From Paludibacter sp. (lineage in GTDB: Bacteria; Bacteroidota; Bacteroidia; Bacteroidales; Paludibacteraceae), in contig JAQTUE010000031.1 in NCBI GenBank assembly GCA_028710415.1, positions 1-60,931 of the forward strand: a DNA stretch of 60,931 nt, read 5' to 3'. Shown piece by piece: positions 1 to 8,655 of this stretch; within the stretch, counting starts at the first letter, position 1, and each line of letters begins with the position of its first letter. The notes beneath the pieces are model-generated. The model saw only the letters and a program-made list of their open reading frames with translations, made no database searches and was not told the origin of the DNA. The position numbers and the translations under genes were made by a program.

Positions 1-106
<106 letters not shown>

Positions 107-112
107 TTTTTA

Positions 113-149
113 AAGCCCTTCATAATTTAGTTTATGGAGGGCTTTTTTT
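113..149 (+). terminator. rRNA operon terminator
   Basis: The arms AAGCCCTTCATAA (113-125) and TTATGGAGGGCTT (132-144) pair with a single G-T mismatch and run into a T tract. The position directly after the 5S rRNA fits the end of the rRNA operon. Confidence 0.9.
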
Positions 150-180
150 GTGTAAACTATTTTGAAGGGGGGACTTTGTG

Positions 181-299
181 GACTATGTGGATACAGAAGG
201 ATGAATTTGCAGGGGTAACAGAATGCTATTTAAAAAACCGTTTATAATCTGGGGACTATGTGGATATAGAAGGTTGAATTTACAGGGTAACAGATTGCT
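181..299. repeat. Imperfect direct repeat pair (about 46 bp each)
   Basis: Copy 1 (181-227) and copy 2 (254-299) both begin GACTATGTGGATA, share GAAGG-TGAATTT and end TAACAG-TTGCT, with only a few differences and one single-base gap. The starts are 73 bp apart. Neither copy is in a reading frame. They may be remnants of a small mobile repeat or of rRNA spacer duplication. Confidence 0.6.
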
Positions 300-622
300 G
301 ATTTGCGAAAAAGAAGATTATAGTATATTTCACAAAGCCTTTTTAGTCGATTTTATGTGTTCTTTTACAAGCTATTTATAATTGTGACTATGACTACCTA
401 TTTAACTCATATAAGATTGAAGCTGAGAATGTAATGAAAAATGATGATTGTTGTTTTATGCTATATTTTATATGCTAGTTCGTAGGTATATTTAATTGAA
501 AGTTTTGAGTAAACTAATTTATTTGTAATATTTATATTTTTGCTGGTTATAAACTGCATATCTAAGACAGTAGTATTGTAAAAAAATATCTTTAAATGAT
601 AAGTAAATTTTTTTGATAAACG

Positions 623-660
623 AAAACCTCCTTACTCAACTAAATGAGCAAGGAGGTTTT
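623..660 (-). terminator. Terminator after the SDR gene
   Basis: The stem AAAACCTCCTT-CTCA pairs with TGAG-AAGGAGGTTTT around a short loop, just beyond the 3' end of the SDR gene at 686. It ends the KdgF-MFS-SDR operon on the minus strand. The T run after the stem is short, so termination may be partial. Confidence 0.75.
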
Positions 661-685
661 ACAGACGTTTAAGAACTATTCTTGA

Positions 686-1438
686 TTAAGAGAATGACAT
701 TCCCCCATTGATATCAATATTTGTTCCGGTCAGGTAATCAGAATCCGCCGCGGCAAGGAATAATACCAGGTCAGCTACATCATCAGCATCACCTTCACGA
801 CGTAACGGATAAACGCCTTTCATCCGTTCACGGTTTTCAGGAGTATTGAAACGATCGTGAAAAGAAGTAGCTATTGTTCCCGGAGCTAAAGCATTAACAC
901 GGATACCTTTTGGTCCGAGTTCTTTGGCCATAGAACGTGTGAATGTCATAACAGCGCCTTTGGCTGTTGCATACATGGAAGCACCCGGACCACCACCATC
1001 ACGTGCCGCTAACGATGAAAAGTTTACAATGGATGAACCTTCTGGCATATAAGGAACTGCTTCACGGGTACATAACCAACAGCTCTTCATGTTTACATCC
1101 ATAAGAAAATTGTACCAGTCTTCGTCTTGTTCTGTAATAGTTTTTCTTCCAACTATTCCACCAACAACATTTACTAATACATGAATTTCACTTCCAAAAG
1201 CTTTGATAGATTCATCAAAAACACGTTTTACATCGACAGCTTTAGTCATGTCACCCTGTACAATGATTCCCTCAGAACCTGATTCCTGAACTTGTTTTAA
1301 TGTTTCAAGAGCATCTTCTTCATTATCGTAATAATTGATTACTACTTTAGCTCCTTCAGAAGCTAATTTTACTGAAATAGCACGACCTAAATCGCGTGCA
1401 CCACCGGTTATAACGGCAACTTTACTTTTAAGTTTCAT
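686..1438 (-). CDS. SDR-family oxidoreductase, probable 4-deoxy-erythro-hexoseulose uronate (DEH) reductase
   Basis: This 250-aa protein is a classical short-chain dehydrogenase. The dinucleotide-binding motif TGGARDLG lies at residues 11-18, the NNAG position reads NVVG at 90-93, the structural Asn is in MDVN (113-116), the catalytic Ser is at 141/142 and the YxxxK pair is Y156/K160. It has no signal peptide, so it is cytoplasmic. It is the last gene of the operon PL17-kdgF-MFS-SDR. In alginate users an SDR reduces DEH, released by exo-lyases, to 2-keto-3-deoxygluconate, and that is the inferred role. A KduD-like activity on 2,5-diketo-3-deoxygluconate is the main alternative, but no KduI isomerase is present in this window. 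The cofactor (NADH or NADPH) cannot be read confidently. Confidence 0.85.
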   Translation of the reverse strand: MKLKSKVAVITGGARDLGRAISVKLASEGAKVVINYYDNEEDALETLKQVQESGSEGIIVQGDMTKAVDVKRVFDESIKAFGSEIHVLVNVVGGIVGRKTITEQDEDWYNFLMDVNMKSCWLCTREAVPYMPEGSSIVNFSSLAARDGGGPGASMYATAKGAVMTFTRSMAKELGPKGIRVNALAPGTIATSFHDRFNTPENRERMKGVYPLRREGDADDVADLVLFLAAADSDYLTGTNIDINGGMSFS

Positions 1439-1528
1439 ATTTAATTGTGTCTTAATATCCCATATTAGAGATATTGCGTTAATTTTGTGTTTTGAAAATC
1501 AAAATCTTATTAAACGAATAATATGGAT

Positions 1529-2992
1529 TTATTTTATTTGCTCGATTTTACCAACGGTCAGATAGACCGATAATAAGGACATTGGGACCAGTGCTGCAAG
1601 CAAGCCAAACAGCAATGTCCAACTTTCTATTTGACCTGCAAATAGAATAGCAAGAATTGTTCCGAGTACAGCTGCTGCTCCTCCCAATCCAGCCAGAGAT
1701 CCAACTGATTTGCCACAATGTAAATCGCTTGGTAATGTCTGTATATTGACGATAGTGAATTGAAAGCCTCCAAGGACAAATGCCATTAATATGACTGCAA
1801 AAACCGCATTAGAAGCCATAACAGATGCTATTATTGAAGGAACCATAATACAACATCCTACAAGCATTGCAGTTTTTCGGGCTTTATCAACAGTTCCCCC
1901 TTTGCGGATGAGATAACCTGAGAACCATCCTCCTGAAATACTTCCTATCATGGCACCAACATAGGGAATCCATGCAGAAAACGCTAATTCTTTAATGTTT
2001 AATTTGAATTCTTCGACCAAATACATTGGCAGGAAAGTAACGAACATCCACCAGATAGGATCTAAAAAGAAACGACCTAAGATTACAGAGTAGTTTTTCT
2101 TATTGGAGAGCAACTGTCCCCAGGACTTGGCAACTTCATTTGTTACTTTCGATTCCGGCTGACCACTTAAAATGTATTCCCGTTCTTCTTCAGTGATCCA
2201 TTTATGTTCTTTAGGACCTTTTTTGTTGATAATCAACCACGGTATTATCCACAATAGTCCTAATCCTCCAACAACTATGAAAGTCGTTTGCCAGCCTAAG
2301 GAAATATACAGCATCAATATGATTACCGGAGCTAGGATTGAACCAATTGAAGCTGCTGCTCCAAAAAGTCCCTGAGCTAATGCGCGTTCCTTTTGAGGAA
2401 ACCACTCTGCATTGCTTTTGGTAGTACCAGGCCAAGGTCCTGCTTCACCTAACCCTAGCATCATTCGGAATCCGGTTAAGGATATTTTTCCCTGTGCTAA
2501 TGAAGTTAAGGCATCTGCTGTTCCCCAGATTAATACGGAGGCAAAGAATCCCAGGCGGGTACCAATCTTATCGTACAGTTTCCCTGAAAAGAGCTGGCTG
2601 AAACCATAGGCAATCATAAAGAAAATGGTTATATCACCTAGAAATTCTTTAGCTTGTTTAGAAGATACTTCAGGTGTTGCTTTGGAATCTACTATCCCAA
2701 GGTCATATGCAATCCCCTGACGGTTCACTAAAATTTTACCATTCTTTTTGAAGGAAACAAATGACGCATTTTGATTTATGACTTCCCCTTTTTTTGAAAC
2801 CAACCGGTAAATGTTGTCTTTTGCAATAAAAAGAGCCTGATTCTCTTTCCCGGGAGCATCCAGTTTATCAACCAGTTTATATTCAATGTTGGCCACCCAC
2901 ATATAATTGAGGGTACCCCGGTCTAAATAGTTGATAATGGTAATCATCATAATCATTCCGATAATCCACCAACGTAATCCTTTTATTTTCAT
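1529..2992 (-). CDS. MFS transporter of the hexuronate (ExuT/ACS) family with a periplasmic insertion
   Basis: This 487-aa multi-spanning membrane protein opens with a first helix ending INYLDR (residues 20-25), typical of the anion:cation symporter family that includes ExuT. The cytoplasmic loop 2-3 signature appears as GKLYDKIGTR at about 137-146. Between helix 1 and helix 2 is an unusual polar insertion of about 80 residues (roughly 36-117) that should face the periplasm. The family normally runs to about 430 residues, and this insertion explains the extra length. Its place between kdgF and PL17 suggests it carries unsaturated uronate or DEH across the inner membrane. The exact substrate is inferred. 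Just 10 bp separate it from kdgF. Confidence 0.88.
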   Translation of the reverse strand: MKIKGLRWWIIGMIMMITIINYLDRGTLNYMWVANIEYKLVDKLDAPGKENQALFIAKDNIYRLVSKKGEVINQNASFVSFKKNGKILVNRQGIAYDLGIVDSKATPEVSSKQAKEFLGDITIFFMIAYGFSQLFSGKLYDKIGTRLGFFASVLIWGTADALTSLAQGKISLTGFRMMLGLGEAGPWPGTTKSNAEWFPQKERALAQGLFGAAASIGSILAPVIILMLYISLGWQTTFIVVGGLGLLWIIPWLIINKKGPKEHKWITEEEREYILSGQPESKVTNEVAKSWGQLLSNKKNYSVILGRFFLDPIWWMFVTFLPMYLVEEFKLNIKELAFSAWIPYVGAMIGSISGGWFSGYLIRKGGTVDKARKTAMLVGCCIMVPSIIASVMASNAVFAVILMAFVLGGFQFTIVNIQTLPSDLHCGKSVGSLAGLGGAAAVLGTILAILFAGQIESWTLLFGLLAALVPMSLLSVYLTVGKIEQIK

Positions 2993-3002
2993 AGTAGAAG
3001 GG

Positions 3003-3347
3003 TTACTGTTTTATAAAATCAAGACGCATTGGACTGAAAGTGTCAATTAAAATTCCTTCTTCAAGGCAAACTGCCCCGTGACGGATATCCGGTTCAAGAT
3101 AAAAGCCATCACCTGCTTTTAAGACTTTCTTTTCACCGCCTATTGATACTTCAAAAACACCGCTAACCACATAACTGCTTTGAGAATGAAAATGCTCGTG
3201 TAAAATACCAATGCTTCCTTTACTGAACTTTACTTTTACCAGCATTAATTGTCCATCATATCCCATTATTTGACGGGACAGACCACCTCCTACATCTTCC
3301 CATGGTAGTTCAGAACTTACAATAAATTTTGCACTTTTTGTATTCAT
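3003..3347 (-). CDS. kdgF: KdgF-type cupin, unsaturated uronate ring-opening enzyme
   Basis: This 114-aa single-domain cupin has the metal-binding set H50, H52, Q56 and H90 (segment LHEHFHSQ and later RHG). Its C-terminal signature D102-T-F104-S-P-M-R108 is the hallmark of KdgF. KdgF converts the 4,5-unsaturated monouronates released by pectate and alginate lyases to the linear ketonised form. The enzyme is cytoplasmic. It sits 8 bp after the PL17 gene and 10 bp before the transporter, fitting a lyase-import-linearise-reduce order. Length and motifs match the family. Confidence 0.9.
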   Translation of the reverse strand: MNTKSAKFIVSSELPWEDVGGGLSRQIMGYDGQLMLVKVKFSKGSIGILHEHFHSQSSYVVSGVFEVSIGGEKKVLKAGDGFYLEPDIRHGAVCLEEGILIDTFSPMRLDFIKQ

Positions 3348-3355
3348 ATTCTTTT

Positions 3356-5563
3356 TTATTTTAATTTGTTATATGCTGAGAAATAGTAATTTCCAATGAA
3401 AGATATTGATTTTCCATTTATTAAAACTTTCCTGTCTTTTGAATCTCCAAAATCTCTGTTTACGGTAATGAATAGAAAGCTCTGATTGTTTTTAGTTTCA
3501 AGTTTAACCACTGAATAAGATTCATCATCCCGGATTAATTCTACACTTGCAATATTTGTATCAAAATTGGTGGTTACTTCTCGTGATAAATCATATAATC
3601 CATGTGGTTCGATGACCGAAACAAATGTGTGATTGCTTACATTCGGTTGACGAATCATAAAGCAGGGGTCATTGCGTAAATTAAAATCAGGATCACCTGC
3701 TCCTATTCTTGTCATCATAAATTGGGTGTTCTCATTGGCTATTGTTGTTATGCTGTAAAAGCGATTGCCATTCACCCAGGTAAAGGATGCATTCGATTTA
3801 TTGGTTTTACCGGTTGCTTCGAGCCATAAATGTTGATACCCGTTATTACTCCCAAGAGTTTTTAACTCTTTAGTATTTTTCTGATACTTGATATCTGTCA
3901 TGACCATTTGTCCATAATAATAAAATGGCAGATCAAGTTGATGAACAGAATCAGATTTTACTTTAAACAAATCAAGGGTAACAGGGTATTCAAATCCTTT
4001 GGCCGTAATTAAAGCTGTTGTCCTGTTTAAAACGACACCCGGATAAGCATTTCGTTCCTCTCCGGATATTACCTGAACCTGCGGATTCTTGCTTTCGAAA
4101 TAATTGATATCCGAATGATATTTACCTGACACTTTAAACTCCCCGTTAAAATCACTCCGGTTATCTACTGTAACAGTATTATGGGCAATAGTTTGCATAC
4201 CCCAGGTTGAGTTTTCTTTGGTATAATTACCTCCGCTTTTGGGTTCAATATTTAAAAACCGTACAGCACCATAATCAGGTAAAATAGTATTCCCGTTATC
4301 ATACAATACTATCGACAACTTGTCGTAATGTCCGTGGGAAAGACCATGGGAAGTTCCTTTAAAGGTGAGGCATGTTTGTTTGTTTTCAGTTCCTGTCCTG
4401 AGAATTCCAATACCACCTTCGTCTCCTTTAGAACCGTCGTGTAATAATATTGATTTAAAGTCAAACGGCTGTATTTTCTCCTGATATACAGCCTTAGCTG
4501 TTGCTAATCCTTCATCAGAGACTATAAATGAACCTTGTTGGCGGGCAATATCAAGCAGCTGTTTATCTGCGGGATTATTTTTATAGGCAATATCCACAGC
4601 ATACACTATTTCCTGTGTGTCATAGGTTTTTAAGAGAGCATCATTCAAAAAAAAGAACTCGCCGTTATAAGCACATTGCAAAACAGAGTTTACTGATTTT
4701 TGTAATATTCCATCACGATACTGGAAGATATTAAGCTCAGGTTGTTGGTTTTGAATTACCTGTGCAAAAGTCATAAACGGCCAAATGGAATAGCGCTGGT
4801 AATAGGGCCCTTCGGTAAAATAACCATCGGGCGAAAATAGTACATCCAGTTGTTTGATAAAACCGCTCTTTCCATCTTTATTCGAACCGTACAGAGCTTT
4901 AGCAACCATTTCTTTATTTCCCATTGCATATCCTATCATACCAACAGCCGAAGTGGACCAGGTACCATGATTATGCATTTTATTAAAGGTTGCATAATTA
5001 CTCGGATTCCCGTTCGTAATAAATTCAACCATTGGGTAAAAAAGATTTTTCTCAATGAATGTGCGGTCTTTTTCATCTATAAAATTATAGACACAATCGT
5101 ACGCATTGGCAGTATGAACCAACCAAACAGCATCATTCAGAGTTTGCCAGAACAACTTGCCCCGTACTTCTGATTTTACCAATGGATGCAAACCAAGTGT
5201 CGGATACATCTGAGCATACTTCATCAACATATCTTTTACAAACTGAGCATATTTTTCATTGCCCGTAAGCTGGTACATGGTACCGGCTGCATTCATCTGA
5301 TAGTAATTATTCTTGTGCTTTTCATGGGTGTAACCCCCACCTCCGTCTTTAGGTACAGGGACTTCCATTTTCTCTGATAAAGCCTGGTCTGCAATAGCTT
5401 TCAAATCATTATATGATTTGTCAAATTGTGGGTATTTACCCAGTGAGGCTTTAATATCCCGGACTCCTTTTGAGGTAAGAAATAGTCCTGGATGTTGGTT
5501 TGCCTGAATGTTTATGAAAGGAAGAAATAATAGTATTAGGAAAAAAAGGTGTTTTACTTTCAC
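3356..5563 (-). CDS. PL17 oligo-alginate lyase (heparinase II/III fold)
   Basis: This 735-aa protein has a signal peptide (residues 1-21), an N-terminal alginate-lyase-like (alpha/alpha) barrel to about residue 350, and a heparinase II/III-like beta-sandwich after it. Catalytic features of PL17 are visible: N198-H199-G in MHNHGTW, a Tyr in EGPYYQRY (about 252-258), and GTSHGLSHGHYDKLS near 400. The length is that of exo-acting oligo-alginate lyases such as Alg17c. These release monomeric unsaturated uronate that becomes DEH. There is no T9SS tail, so a periplasmic location is likely. It is the first gene of the PL17-kdgF-MFS-SDR operon and is preceded by its own two-operator promoter at 5639-5693. 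Confidence 0.92.
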   Translation of the reverse strand: MKVKHLFFLILLFLPFINIQANQHPGLFLTSKGVRDIKASLGKYPQFDKSYNDLKAIADQALSEKMEVPVPKDGGGGYTHEKHKNNYYQMNAAGTMYQLTGNEKYAQFVKDMLMKYAQMYPTLGLHPLVKSEVRGKLFWQTLNDAVWLVHTANAYDCVYNFIDEKDRTFIEKNLFYPMVEFITNGNPSNYATFNKMHNHGTWSTSAVGMIGYAMGNKEMVAKALYGSNKDGKSGFIKQLDVLFSPDGYFTEGPYYQRYSIWPFMTFAQVIQNQQPELNIFQYRDGILQKSVNSVLQCAYNGEFFFLNDALLKTYDTQEIVYAVDIAYKNNPADKQLLDIARQQGSFIVSDEGLATAKAVYQEKIQPFDFKSILLHDGSKGDEGGIGILRTGTENKQTCLTFKGTSHGLSHGHYDKLSIVLYDNGNTILPDYGAVRFLNIEPKSGGNYTKENSTWGMQTIAHNTVTVDNRSDFNGEFKVSGKYHSDINYFESKNPQVQVISGEERNAYPGVVLNRTTALITAKGFEYPVTLDLFKVKSDSVHQLDLPFYYYGQMVMTDIKYQKNTKELKTLGSNNGYQHLWLEATGKTNKSNASFTWVNGNRFYSITTIANENTQFMMTRIGAGDPDFNLRNDPCFMIRQPNVSNHTFVSVIEPHGLYDLSREVTTNFDTNIASVELIRDDESYSVVKLETKNNQSFLFITVNRDFGDSKDRKVLINGKSISFIGNYYFSAYNKLK

Positions 5564-5638
5564 GGGGATTTGATTAATTTAATTTGTAGTCTGTTTTTTA
5601 TTTACTTGATATTTTCATTATGGCTAATCTAATAATTA

Positions 5639-5693
5639 TTGGTCGACCAATATAAAGTGTACAAATATAGGTGTTCTAAATTGGTTTACCAAA
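5639..5693 (-). promoter_or_regulatory. Promoter and two operators of the PL17 operon
   Basis: A perfect palindrome TTGGTCGACCAA lies at 5639-5650 and a second copy, TTGGTTTACCAA, at 5681-5692. Their centres are 42 bp apart, about four helical turns. On the minus strand TTTG (5693-5690) and TATATTTG (5669-5662) are separated by 20 nt, a good Bacteroidota promoter. The upstream operator covers the -33 box and the downstream operator lies near the start of transcription. The TGTT-type dyad found upstream of the other five regulon promoters is absent here. The bound protein is inferred to be the GntR/FadR regulator at 42883-43599. Confidence 0.75.
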
Positions 5694-5781
5694 TATAGTT
5701 GCCTAAAATTTAGTTATAATTACAAATAAATTAATTCATATTAAAATGAGACCTAACTGATAGATTAACAGTAAGCAATAC

Positions 5782-7500
5782 TTAATCTACAATGATTTTT
5801 TGTGTGTAATGCTCACCAATACTGGTGTTGAAACAGAGAACATAAATACCTTTTTGTGTTAATGTCGTTGAAGAAGTCCCTGAAGCCAGCAATTGCTGAT
5901 AAAGGCATTTACCCGTTAAATCGAAAATGTTTAGTTTGCCTGAAGTGGATACACTGGTTTTTAAATTATTTCCGGAAATAAAGGCATGGAATATCTTTGT
6001 CATGCTTTGTGATTTTACATCCGTACCTGTCTGATTGAAGAATGTTGCACCAACTCCTGTTTTTGAAGGCATAATCCTCGTGATCGTTCCTGAAAGTTGG
6101 CTGGCTCCGGGAATCTTAGCTGTCGTACCGCGTTCCCTGCCTCTGATATCCGTAATTACTTCCGGGTATTCAACTGTAGGATAATTTAATAGAGCCGAAC
6201 CTGCAGCCGGTTCATACATATTTATGGATGTTCCTGCTAATGACATTTTAGGATCCTTACCGGTTATTACCTGGGTGGCAGTATACGTGAAATTCGTATA
6301 TTTGCCTGTATTAAACAGATTGTTTTTCCAGGTAATATCCATGGCAGCGTCAGTAAGGTCTACATCGACATTGATATTTGATGCTGTAGCATTATATACA
6401 TGATTATGAGCAATGACTGTACCTATAGGAGGCATCGTACATGTTGAGCTACTGTTGTAATTAATGCTGAATGATTCAGTACAATCAACCATCGTATTAA
6501 ATGCAATCAATGCGTTCTTTACCTGAAAGTATTCGCTTGCCAAGGAGTTTAATTTCCCGCGAACAACACAGATAGCAGACCGGTAATCAGTTCCCCGTAA
6601 TTTTTCAAAATAGTTGTTGTACACTTTATGGCTTTCACCGATTACCCGAACACCACCTGATTCGGAAATGCCATTGCCGAAAAAGTAATTGCCATCAACG
6701 GTGCATCCATTCCCATGTCGGAGGGTAAGCATCCCGTGGCATTCGAAAAATACATTGTTGGAATAATAATTCCCGCACGATTTATTCGATATGATTTCAA
6801 TCTCACCATTACAATGTTCAAAGAAATTACCCTGAACGGTTACTGAAGCTGTTGTCATGGAGGTTCCACTATCACCTACCCGTATGATTTCCTGCCCATT
6901 CAGTTCAGTACCGTTGGCATCCAGGTTCGAATTCCTGTATCCAAAATAATTTTGGGCGATGATGTGGTTTACTGTAACTCCGTTCACCAGCCAGACTACC
7001 ATTAAAGTCCCTGAATTATTCTTGTTTTCAAATGAACAATGATCCACTTTATTGTTTTTACCATAAATGGATACCCATTTGCTGTCCACTGTATTGAGGG
7101 ATGGATTGTAGTTGACAATAGCACTGTTCGTCAACGTGCAATTCTCTGCCAGTTCTGAAGAGGAAGTGCGAAAAGATATTACATCCGAACCACTTAGGGT
7201 GCCGTTTTTAAAAAACAATCCTGAAACAACTACAAACTTTCCTGAGAATCCTATTTTTGATGTTCCGGTAAGAATCACACTTCCCGGTGTTTCTGCCAGT
7301 AAAACGATCGGTTGAGTTTCTGTTCCAATTCCTTTTAGTAAAATGGATTGATTGGTCCAGGTGCCGTTTTTCATAAGAATGGTATCACCTGCCGACCATG
7401 TGCCATTATTAATTTCTGAAGCAGTAGATACGATTGTCTGTTTTGCACCTGCAACTACTGTGCTGAATACAAAAATTAATGCTAGGAATGTGTTTTTCAT
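5782..7500 (-). CDS. PL6 alginate lyase, T9SS-secreted
   Basis: This 572-aa protein has a signal peptide (1-19), a right-handed beta-helix of the chondroitinase B / alginate lyase PL6 family (about 20-420), and a C-terminal T9SS sorting domain (about 500-572). The catalytic pair is conserved: Lys240 in EIISNKSC and Arg261 in LTLRHGN, 21 residues apart as in characterised PL6 alginate lyases. It should act outside the cell on alginate, probably on MG or poly-MG stretches, though the preference cannot be read. It is the last gene of a long minus-strand series starting at 18874. A strong hairpin at 7513-7546 lies just upstream of its start. Confidence 0.9.
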   Translation of the reverse strand: MKNTFLALIFVFSTVVAGAKQTIVSTASEINNGTWSAGDTILMKNGTWTNQSILLKGIGTETQPIVLLAETPGSVILTGTSKIGFSGKFVVVSGLFFKNGTLSGSDVISFRTSSSELAENCTLTNSAIVNYNPSLNTVDSKWVSIYGKNNKVDHCSFENKNNSGTLMVVWLVNGVTVNHIIAQNYFGYRNSNLDANGTELNGQEIIRVGDSGTSMTTASVTVQGNFFEHCNGEIEIISNKSCGNYYSNNVFFECHGMLTLRHGNGCTVDGNYFFGNGISESGGVRVIGESHKVYNNYFEKLRGTDYRSAICVVRGKLNSLASEYFQVKNALIAFNTMVDCTESFSINYNSSSTCTMPPIGTVIAHNHVYNATASNINVDVDLTDAAMDITWKNNLFNTGKYTNFTYTATQVITGKDPKMSLAGTSINMYEPAAGSALLNYPTVEYPEVITDIRGRERGTTAKIPGASQLSGTITRIMPSKTGVGATFFNQTGTDVKSQSMTKIFHAFISGNNLKTSVSTSGKLNIFDLTGKCLYQQLLASGTSSTTLTQKGIYVLCFNTSIGEHYTQKIIVD

Positions 7501-7512
7501 GGTAGAGATAGT

Positions 7513-7546
7513 AACGCGGACAATAAAGAGCTTTTTTGTCCGCGTT
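7513..7546 (-). other. Intercistronic hairpin before the PL6 gene
   Basis: Perfect 11-bp arms AACGCGGACAA (7513-7523) and TTGTCCGCGTT (7536-7546) form a stable stem-loop. On the minus strand no T tract follows it, so it does not look like an intrinsic terminator for the gene at 7595-8623. It begins 13 nt upstream of the PL6 start codon and could affect message stability or translation. Confidence 0.65.
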
Positions 7547-7594
7547 ATTTTATAAGGATAATACCAACTGGATAATTATTTTTTCTAAATAGAA

Positions 7595-8623
7595 TTAATT
7601 CAATTCAACCTTTGCAGATTTCACATTGCCTTCATTGCTTACAAAACGAACTAAATAAAGCCCTTTAGACAAAGTTGTTGTCAACTTGCCTTCCGTTTTT
7701 GAAGATAGTACTTCTTTGCCGGCTAAATTGTAAACTTTTAAGCTGCCTGATTCTGATGTAATAATCGTATTGCCGGTTGCTGTAATATTATTGCTGTTTC
7801 TTTGAATTTGTTTTACTCCTGTACCTGAAATTCCTATTGCACTCGACCAAGACGATGCAAGTCGAAATCCACCTATTTGAGCTGCAAGAGAACTTCTTTG
7901 ACGAATTACTACTCCTCTGATTGATTTTAAAGCAGTTCCAGTTATGCTGGAAGTTGCATAATTTGTTGTTGGTTCAGTTGAAGTCAATTCTGGATTTATA
8001 TAAAGCCAGCTTGTGCCGAGGCCAGCTCCATCGATAGTTATTTTAATAACTCCAAAATAGGTTTGATTAAAATTAAGAGAAGTAGAATTAAAAACTGTAG
8101 CTACACCAGCATCACCCATACCTACCTGATAAGTTAAATCATCTATTCCTTTGAGAGTTAATCTACCTCGCTGAGCATTACCTGTATAATTTCCATCAAA
8201 AGACAAAAATTCAGCTGTACTGGTAAGAGAGGCTGTTGAGACATTAAATATGAATGCAAGATAATACGTTCCAGCTCCATAGGTATTATCACTTGCCAAT
8301 GAATAAATTGAGGTTCTACCTCCTGAAGCTAATTTTAAAAGATTTATTGCAAAATCTTTCCCCGAATCCACATAATTTGTGTAATAAAGTGGATCAACTA
8401 CTGTTGGATTTACACCACTTTGATCATTTGTACCTGTTTTTCCAGCTAAATTCCATTGATTGATCATTATTGGAGTTACAGCATCTTGAGTTGTACTAGC
8501 ATAAGCACCCTTTTCCAGATTGCCATTGACAGCATAACCGGCAAGAAAGTCATTTTTAATGAGCTGTGCATTCATTGTTATTGCAACGACACACACGATA
8601 GCGAGTAGAAGAAGTTTTTTCAT
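7595..8623 (-). CDS. Secreted LamG-like jelly-roll protein with T9SS tail, function unknown
   Basis: This 342-aa protein has a signal peptide (1-19), one domain of about 240 residues, and a T9SS sorting tail (about 275-342, ending KSAKVELN). The central domain is clearly related to residues 25-290 of the large esterase at 12889-15879. Both share QWN near the start, SIYSL, FDGNY-GN-QRGR, Q-G-G, a LFINP/LYINP strand, and K-I-G-IRQR followed by G-R. The pattern suggests a concanavalin/LamG-type beta-sandwich. No catalytic motif was recognised, so glycan binding is a guess from the context. It lies between a PF05426 lyase and the PL6 gene. Confidence 0.75.
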   Translation of the reverse strand: MKKLLLLAIVCVVAITMNAQLIKNDFLAGYAVNGNLEKGAYASTTQDAVTPIMINQWNLAGKTGTNDQSGVNPTVVDPLYYTNYVDSGKDFAINLLKLASGGRTSIYSLASDNTYGAGTYYLAFIFNVSTASLTSTAEFLSFDGNYTGNAQRGRLTLKGIDDLTYQVGMGDAGVATVFNSTSLNFNQTYFGVIKITIDGAGLGTSWLYINPELTSTEPTTNYATSSITGTALKSIRGVVIRQRSSLAAQIGGFRLASSWSSAIGISGTGVKQIQRNSNNITATGNTIITSESGSLKVYNLAGKEVLSSKTEGKLTTTLSKGLYLVRFVSNEGNVKSAKVELN

Positions 8624-8655
8624 AATAATAATTTTTTAATTTAACATGTTTATTT

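Larger units (their letters stand above)
151..685. other. Gene-free intergenic region after the rRNA operon
   Basis: This 535-bp AT-rich stretch holds no convincing reading frame. It contains one pair of imperfect direct repeats at 181-227 and 254-299, and the SDR terminator hairpin at 623-660. No tRNA-like fold was recognised in it. Confidence 0.7.
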
